A program made the translations under genes and the position numbers. This document shows positions 55,859 through 64,000 of a DNA stretch of 64,000 nt, piece by piece. Positions within the stretch are counted from its first letter, which is position 1. Each line of letters begins with the position of its first letter. A model generated the notes under the pieces. The model had not been told where the DNA came from. It saw only the letters and a list, made by a program, of their open reading frames with translations, and searched no databases. The DNA is from Anniella stebbinsi (taxonomy: Eukaryota; Chordata; Lepidosauria; Squamata; Anniellidae): NCBI GenBank assembly GCA_029215795.1, contig JARDYH010000001.1, forward strand, positions 193,881,654-193,945,653, written 5' to 3'.

Positions 55859-56007
55859 TGTTTTTATAGTTGGGGATGCAGTGATTCTTATTGTGAAATA
55901 TTTTTTGTAGTAAGGGAACAAGAGAGAAGTTTTACCAAAGTAAGAGAAGTTTTACCAAAGTGTCATACTTAACAAGTCATAATACATTTGAGAATAGTGG
56001 ATTCACT

Positions 56008-56540
56008 GGCTGCATTCGGACAACACATTAGTCAATGGTAGGTTGAGTAGACAACTCACAATTTGTTATTTTGTGGGTACTCCCCACACAACATATTCCT
56101 ACACAACTGTGGATGGTTGGGACTAGCGTTGAGTGGATTAATAGTCAACCCAGCATTTGACAGCCCCCACCCCTCTCCCCACCCTCCCTCCTCCCTCAGT
56201 CCTCCCAGTTCTATCCCAGGAGCCTCTGCAAGTTGCACCCGTTGTAGCAGAGTGGCAGCCGCCGCTTTGGTCACTCTTGCCGCCTGCCTCTATGAGCTGG
56301 TGTTTTAACCCACTTACCACACGCCATTAACACACTCACCTCTCCACACAACACTTTAAACAACTGGCTTCGAGCTAAACAACTTGCAAGCCACTTGTTT
56401 CTCTCAGTTGCTTATTTGGGCGGAATAGCATACCGTCAGTAGTTTGTGAGAGGCGTGTTACCCTCCACACAACACAATAAGCAACACAACTGACAGTTGT
56501 TTCCCCCACACCTTCAGTTGCTTAATGTCCGAATGCAGCC
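56008..56540. mobile_element. MITE family C, copy 5 (TSD ACT)
   Basis: 533 bp, GGCTGCATTCGGACAACACA to TGTCCGAATGCAGCC, flanked by ACT at 56005-56007 and 56541-56543. The interior is inverted relative to copies 1-3 (TAGCAGAGTGGC-type centre, then ACAACACAATAAGCAACACA near the right end). Confidence 0.92.
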
Positions 56541-57110
56541 ACTGTCTGGCCCATGCAAAGTGAATGAGCTACAAAGGGGGTTTCCCCCCTTCCATTCTCC
56601 CCTGTCCCATCAAGCATCTTACTGTAAATTTCAGCTTCTCCCATTTTGTTGGATTAACTGAAATAACTAATTGAACTAAATCGTCAAGATCAATGGAACC
56701 AACCCAAAGTAATAGATTGCAGTATTCCAAGCTTAGGAGAGTTGTTGATGTTAGGCAGTAGCAGCCAATGTGGTGCAGCAGCTGGGGAACTGCACAGGGA
56801 TCTTGACTTAACCATGGGTTCAAATCTTGAGTTACCCATAGACTAATTTTGTGGCCTTGAACAAGTTATCACATGGTTCATTTGGAACATAACATTCTGA
56901 GCTCATGGATAGAATTTTTTATTTTTTAAAAAAAGAAGCAATACTACAAATGCCTCCACGTGAAAACATTTCTTTTAGGAATGCAACATTTCCCTGAGAT
57001 ATCCGTGAACCCAATCCTAGCTCCATTTTGGAGTTCGTCCAAGGATTCCGCTCTTGGCAAACCCTTTGGATGACCAATTCCCATGTACCATTTCCACATG
57101 GAGAGACTCT

Positions 57111-57339
57111 GGCTGAATTCGGACAACACATTAAGCAACTGAGGGGGAGGGGAAACAATCATCAGTTGTGTTGCTTATTGTGTTTTTGTGGAGGGTAACA
57201 TGCCGCTCACAAACTACTGACAGTATGCTATTCCGCCCAAATAAGCAACTGAGGCTGAATTCAGATGACACGATAAGCAACTCTACTGACGGTTGTTTCC
57301 CTACCCCTCAGTTGCTTAATGTTTTGTCCGAATTCAGCC
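57111..57339. mobile_element. MITE family C, copy 6 (TSD TCT)
   Basis: 229 bp, GGCTGAATTCGGACAACACA to TTGTCCGAATTCAGCC, flanked by TCT at 57108-57110 and 57340-57342. A second internal tip, GGCTGAATTCAGATGACACG, begins at about 57252, so the element looks like a tandem or partly duplicated foldback. Confidence 0.92.
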
Positions 57340-57937
57340 TCTGTGATTGCATTTTGTATTTTGCCAATGAACACAACAGAGTCTTGTAAACCTTGCAATT
57401 GGCAGGCTCCCAATAGCAATAGTAGTGATTAATTTTTATTTATTTATTAAAAAAACATTTATGTACCACCTTGTGGCTCTCAAAAGGGCCCCCAATTCCA
57501 AGGTTGTTTATGAAGACCAGTAAGATAAACTTCATTTAAGTGGCTTCATGTGGGAAATTCTATATCACTTATTATTAACAACTTGTACAGTACATGCTGC
57601 TTTCTCTGCACAAAAAAAGGGGATTACTAAGCCACCATGTCTAAAGCTAGAGTCTTACAGGAGGTATTAGAACAATTAAATATGTCTTGAAAATGGGAAC
57701 TTTCTGGACCCCTTTGGATACAACTTAGCTGAGAGATATTAATGTCTCTTAGAAACAAGCTAAGGAAAAAATGGTATAAAATAACTTTGAATCTGTAAGT
57801 AAAATTCTGCAGATGCGATGCCGCTGGAATGTTGCTTGCAGAAAATCTGTACCTACTAATATTTGATACCCAATTGATATTAACTAATATATGGTTACAT
57901 CGTTTGGCTCTGTTGACTCTGACATTCTGTCTTGCAG

Positions 57938-58081
57938 ACTTTAAGGAGGCATTCCTCCTCTTCGACAGGACTGGTGAAAGCAAGATCACCCTAAGCCAAG
58001 TCGGAGATGTCATCCGGGCTCTGGGTCAGAACCCCACTAATATTGAGGTCAAGAAAATCCTGGGAAACCCCAGCAATGAGG
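57938..58081 (+). CDS. MYL1: MYL1 exon 5: first EF-hand region (shared)
   Basis: 144 coding nucleotides shared by both isoforms. Joined to the G left by exon 3 or 4 it gives [20 protein letters not shown], then [18 protein letters not shown] and [10 protein letters not shown]. The EF-hand loop [12 protein letters not shown] is degenerate, as in other essential light chains that do not bind calcium. Acceptor CTGTCTTGCAG, donor GTAATG. The antisense frame 57627-58013 is a shadow. Confidence 0.97.
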
Positions 58082-58719
58082 GTAATGTGATCCGGTCCCT
58101 AATATGAATATGTCTTCCTAATGATTGATCCAAATCTATCTTCCTTCCCATTGGGTATATATCTTAAATTTGGTCAATTGACCCATGAAAGACTAAACAA
58201 TCTTTCCTCTGATGCAAGCCTTGACCACACAAGCACATGCCTTATATTGGAGTAGTGGACTAAAAATCAGCATTGGACCAGATTATTTGAAGATCTGGAC
58301 TCTGCCGGGCAATCTAAAGCTGAAAGTTGCAACCCTATGTATGCTAATTCATGAGTAAACTCCATAGAAGACAGATTTCCAGGTAAAAAATAATAATATG
58401 GGACAAATGTCCAAGTAAATATACACATAACTTTGCATCATAATACATTTTTCTTTCTTTTCTACAAAAATACATTTTCAAGTGTGGCAATTTTTCAAGT
58501 GTATGCTTTTTTAAATGTTTTTTTTTATTATGGACATGAGCTTTTGGGGTGTATGAATGTGCACCGTGAGCTTTTCATCTCAACAGGCTTATCCCCCACC
58601 CCTGATTAGGCATGATCTAGCCAAAGTTAAGCGCTTTTAATTCTAGATGCCCTCAATGGGAAGGATTTAAGCATGTGACAAAGGCATGGTCTGAAAGCAT
58701 ATGATGCAACTAGTTTACT

Positions 58720-58835
58720 GAAATGAATGGAGGCTTGGGTCTGATCGATGCCTAGATGGGGGACCACCTGGGAACTGGATTTTTGCTGCCATGGATTCCA
58801 TGGAAGGAAAGCAGGATATAAATGTAATATATACG
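58720..58835 (+). mobile_element. Possible 5S rRNA-derived SINE
   Basis: GCCTAGATGGGGGACCACCTGGGAA at about 58750 resembles the 3' internal control region of 5S rRNA (TTGGATGGGAGACCGCCTGG). It is followed by AAGCAGGATATAAATGTAAT, a LINE-like SINE tail. Only about 30 nt of the 5S part is visible, so the assignment is moderate. Confidence 0.5.
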
Positions 58836-58839
58836 TACA

Positions 58840-59560
58840 TACTTTTTTTTCAATTGAAATAAAAGGGACTTATCAGTGGTTATCCCTGAATGGATCATGG
58901 TCATGTCCATTACAAGAACTACTGCTAAAAGTAAACCAAAATAGTCAGTTACACATCAGAGCCTACAACTCTCTTTATTTTGAAGTCAATAACAAACCTT
59001 ACAAGTTCGACGGCGCTGCACAAAAAGCCACAGTGCGTTCATTTAATTGGACGGGAGGGAAGGAGAGCACAAACCAAAGCTACAAAAAAACCTCATGCCT
59101 AATTCTGTTGAAAGCAGAAATGCTAATAAGGTAAAATACTGAAGACACAAAGCCCTGTGCACAGTCCTACAAATGTCAATTCTCCATACAATATGTTCCA
59201 ATCAAACTACAACTTTGCATTACTGGGAATGCATCCACTGTGTGCTTCTGTTTATTTAGAGATGGAGCTGTGTGTGTAACAACCATTAAATACGATTATG
59301 TAAAAGCTGCTTCCCTTAATTGAATACAGATTTACCTCCTCCTTGTGAATGTAGCATCCTCTGGTGATAGATATAACAACAAGCAAATACTTCGACGCTT
59401 CTGCCAAAATTTGCACTTTGGTGGTAGTATTCTGAAGGGAGAAATGTTAATTTCTAAAGGAAGGATAGTTGTAGTGGGAGGGTAGTCCATCCTGGCATTT
59501 CAGAAGGAGGATTTTCTAAAATATCACAAATGTATCTGATGATGTTATTGATGATATTGA
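58840..59560. other. MYL1 intron 5, nothing recognised
   Basis: No exon other than MYL1 is seen. The 128-codon plus frame 58748-59134 begins in the SINE and has no known domain. Confidence 0.4.
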
Positions 59561-59570
59561 CTCTTTATAG

Positions 59571-59744
59571 AGATGAATGCTAAGAAAATTGGCTTTGAAG
59601 AGTTCTTGCCCATGATGCAGGCAGCTGCCAATAATAAGGACCAGGGTGGCTTTGAAGACTTCGTTGAAGGTCTACGTGTCTTTGACAAGGAAGGCAATGG
59701 GACAGTCATGGGTGCTGAACTCCGTCACGTACTGGCCACTCTGG
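59571..59744 (+). CDS. MYL1: MYL1 exon 6: central helix and third EF-hand (shared)
   Basis: 174 coding nucleotides give [20 protein letters not shown], then [20 protein letters not shown] and [19 protein letters not shown], the most conserved stretch of the family. The EF-hand loop [12 protein letters not shown] keeps the usual form. Acceptor CTCTTTATAG, donor [15 protein letters not shown] and EEMNAKK are the sauropsid-like wording as in chicken. Confidence 0.98.
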
Positions 59745-62560
<2,816 letters not shown>

Positions 62561-62563
62561 TCA

Positions 62564-62878
62564 GGCCTTTATCACACGTACCATCCCCCCCCCCCGGATT
62601 GCTTCTGCGAGTTCCTCCTCCGTTTCCTATGTGAATCTAGCGTTTTGAATCACCTGTGGTCGGTTTTGCTCCGATACCTCAGTTCAGTCTGTTGAATTTG
62701 CCTGAACTTGCCTGAAACGGACTTTGCTTGTTCAGGGTTAAATCGAAACAGAAACTAAAAATGGAGCATTCAGGGCGCGAGAACAGTGTGAGGGGGATGA
62801 CGTCATGTGAGTCCTGCGCTGAAGAAATGGATCAAAGTCGTGGCGAGTGTGCTTAAAACCGCTCGTGTGATAACAGCC
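62564..62878 (-). mobile_element. MITE family E, copy 2 (TSD TCA)
   Basis: 315 bp, GGCCTTTATCACACGTACC to GCTCGTGTGATAACAGCC, flanked by TCA at 62561-62563 and 62879-62881. Homologous over its length to 49045-49321 in the opposite orientation. A perfect CRE palindrome TGACGTCA lies at 62798-62805. Confidence 0.92.
62798..62805. promoter_or_regulatory. CRE-type palindrome within a MITE
   Basis: TGACGTCA is the full CREB/ATF consensus. It sits in the family E element 215 bp before MYL1 exon 8. Copy 1 has TGACGTCT and the long relative at 23932 has TGACGTTG at the same place. Binding is not shown. Confidence 0.5.
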
Positions 62879-63018
62879 TCAGTGAGAGGAGGGCAGGAAT
62901 GGAAACCCAAGAGGGATGAGGAATGGAGTATCCTGATTTGAAGCACTCAACACAGCCATGATTTGCTGCAGGTCCCATTTGTCTCATCTAACACGATATT
63001 AATTGTGTTATTCCACAG

Positions 63019-63047
63019 CATTTGTGAGGCACATCATGTCTATCTAA
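63019..63047 (+). CDS. MYL1: MYL1 exon 8: C-terminus and stop (shared)
   Basis: Twenty-nine nucleotides give the last codons AFVRHIMSI and the stop TAA (63045-63047). The acceptor is TATTCCACAG. The exon continues as 3' UTR to 63073, where GTAAGT forms a strong donor, matching the family's separate 3' UTR exon. HIMSI is as in mammals; Arg replaces the usual Lys before His. Confidence 0.97.
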
Positions 63048-63344
63048 ATGGACTCATGAAGACGTACAATTTGGTAAGTTCCTTTTGTGGGCATACTTCA
63101 GCTTTCCTCCTATCTCTTTAAAAGTTTCATTAGTGGCTTTCATTATCTGCACGCAGCCAGCAATAGACCAAACTGCCGTGGGTACTGCCTTTACCTGACA
63201 GGAATGTAGCAAGTAAACAAATCCAGCCCAAGTAAACACAAACCTGAACTCTCTCATTAAAATCAACAGAGAGCAAAAGTGCTTTACTTTGGCTGGATTG
63301 TGTCCATAATCCTTGTCTCTAACCCTGATTTTTCTCTATGGTTT

Positions 63345-63480
63345 TGGTCCATTTATTTATTTAAAACATTTTTACACCACTTTCCTGCTGGAAAAAAAAA
63401 GCTTAGAGATCAGTAAGAAAGAAGTCAGTCCTGCCCTCTAGCTTAGAATCTAAAAAATACGACACAGAATTTAAAAAGGG
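63345..63480 (-). mobile_element. LINE 3' UTR fragment, minus strand
   Basis: CATTTATTTATTTAAAACAT, CACCACTTTCCTGCTGG and CAGTCCTGCCCTCTAGCTTA are the usual reversed 3' end words of a reptilian LINE. Confidence 0.5.
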
Positions 63481-63750
63481 GATGGGATGGGAGAAGGAAA
63501 GGAATCCAAATTCAACACAGGGACCAGTTCCTAAAGTTGCAGAGTCCTTATGACAGCCAGCTGGAATGGCAACAGTTCTGGGAGAGGAGCCAATAGAAGC
63601 TGGTTTCCCAGCAGTGCCAGTGGAAAGGCCTTGCTTCCCATCTCTCCCTGATGGAATGGCTGCAACTAAGTGGCATAACATTATGCATGGCTTCTTCGTT
63701 TGTTGCGTAAATGATACAAACATGGAACATATTATACATATTGCTCTAAT

Positions 63751-63900
63751 GCAAGAACATAAGAAGAGCCCTGCTGGATCAGACAAAGGGTCCATTTAGT
63801 CCAGCACTCTGTTCACACAGTGGCCAACCAGCTGTCAATCAGGGACCGACAAGTAGCACCCTCCTACCCTTGTTCTCCAGCAACTGGTGTATATAGGCTT
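63751..63900 (+). mobile_element. Interspersed SINE/LINE-like repeat
   Basis: GAACATAAGAAGAGCCCTGC, TGGATCAGACAAAGGGTCC and CACAGTGGCCAACCAGCTG are the standard wording of a very common reptilian repeat, also seen at 16623. Class not assignable by eye. Confidence 0.7.
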
Positions 63901-64000
63901 ATCATCCAAATAACCCAACATAAATGCTTGGGAGTGTGTGTGGTTCCATTAATAGACCTGAGAGATTGTAAGTGAGCTATGGTTCCCCTTGGGCAAGGTA

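Noticed and set aside
57627..58013. 128-codon minus-strand frame
   Set aside because: It overlaps MYL1 exon 5 in antisense and the intron; no family signature.

Overview
The window is vertebrate nuclear DNA and holds one recognisable protein-coding gene, MYL1 (fast skeletal myosin alkali light chain), on the + strand. Its first coding exon starts at 29462 and its stop codon is at 63045-63047. The coding residues are of sauropsid type. The repeat content (CR1/L2-like LINE 3' ends, tRNA- and 5S-like SINEs, very many foldback MITEs and relic LINEs) points to a squamate reptile, probably a lizard. This is an inference from sequence character; no species can be named.

Region 1-29.2 kb: no gene recognised. 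It is a transposon landscape: MITE family A (a GCGC-rich, ~350 bp element with 3-bp target duplications, including one copy nested inside another at 5868-6582), family B (320-bp foldback elements with 8-bp duplications, at 8.5, 14.5, 14.8 and 15.6 kb), family C (12.3, 21.9, 25.6 kb), a 5'-truncated L2/CR1-group LINE on the minus strand (8847-10600), an L1/Tx1-like LINE tail (18240-19130), and a GC-rich block with a 298-codon open frame that I do not recognise (19.5-20.5 kb).

Region 29.2-63.1 kb: MYL1. Exon 1 (MLC1f start, 45 codons with a Lys-rich and Ala-Pro-repeat head), exon 2 (MLC3f leader ending exactly at its ATG), exon 3 (MLC3f, 25 nt), exon 4 (MLC1f, 28 nt), then shared exons 5 (144 nt), 6 (174 nt), 7 (78 nt) and 8 (29 nt of coding plus 3' UTR, then a good splice donor, so the last UTR exon probably lies elsewhere). 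Exons 1+4+5-8 give 195 aa and 2+3+5-8 give 150 aa, with every junction in frame. Candidate muscle promoter elements lie upstream of both starts. The introns are crowded with MITEs: four copies of family B within 3.3 kb of intron 1, one of them inserted in a family D element; a 164-bp hAT-like MITE inserted in a SINE-like repeat; and an element carrying a perfect CRE palindrome between exons 7 and 8.

The most notable pattern is the number of independent short inverted-repeat families (A, C, D, E, H) that begin with a G-rich tip, GG or GA, and are flanked by 3-bp target duplications. This suggests one PIF/Harbinger-like transposition machinery mobilising several unrelated internal sequences, next to a second, 8-bp-duplication (hAT-like) class (B and the 164-bp MITE). 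No transposase gene is visible for either class. Family names A-L are my own labels.
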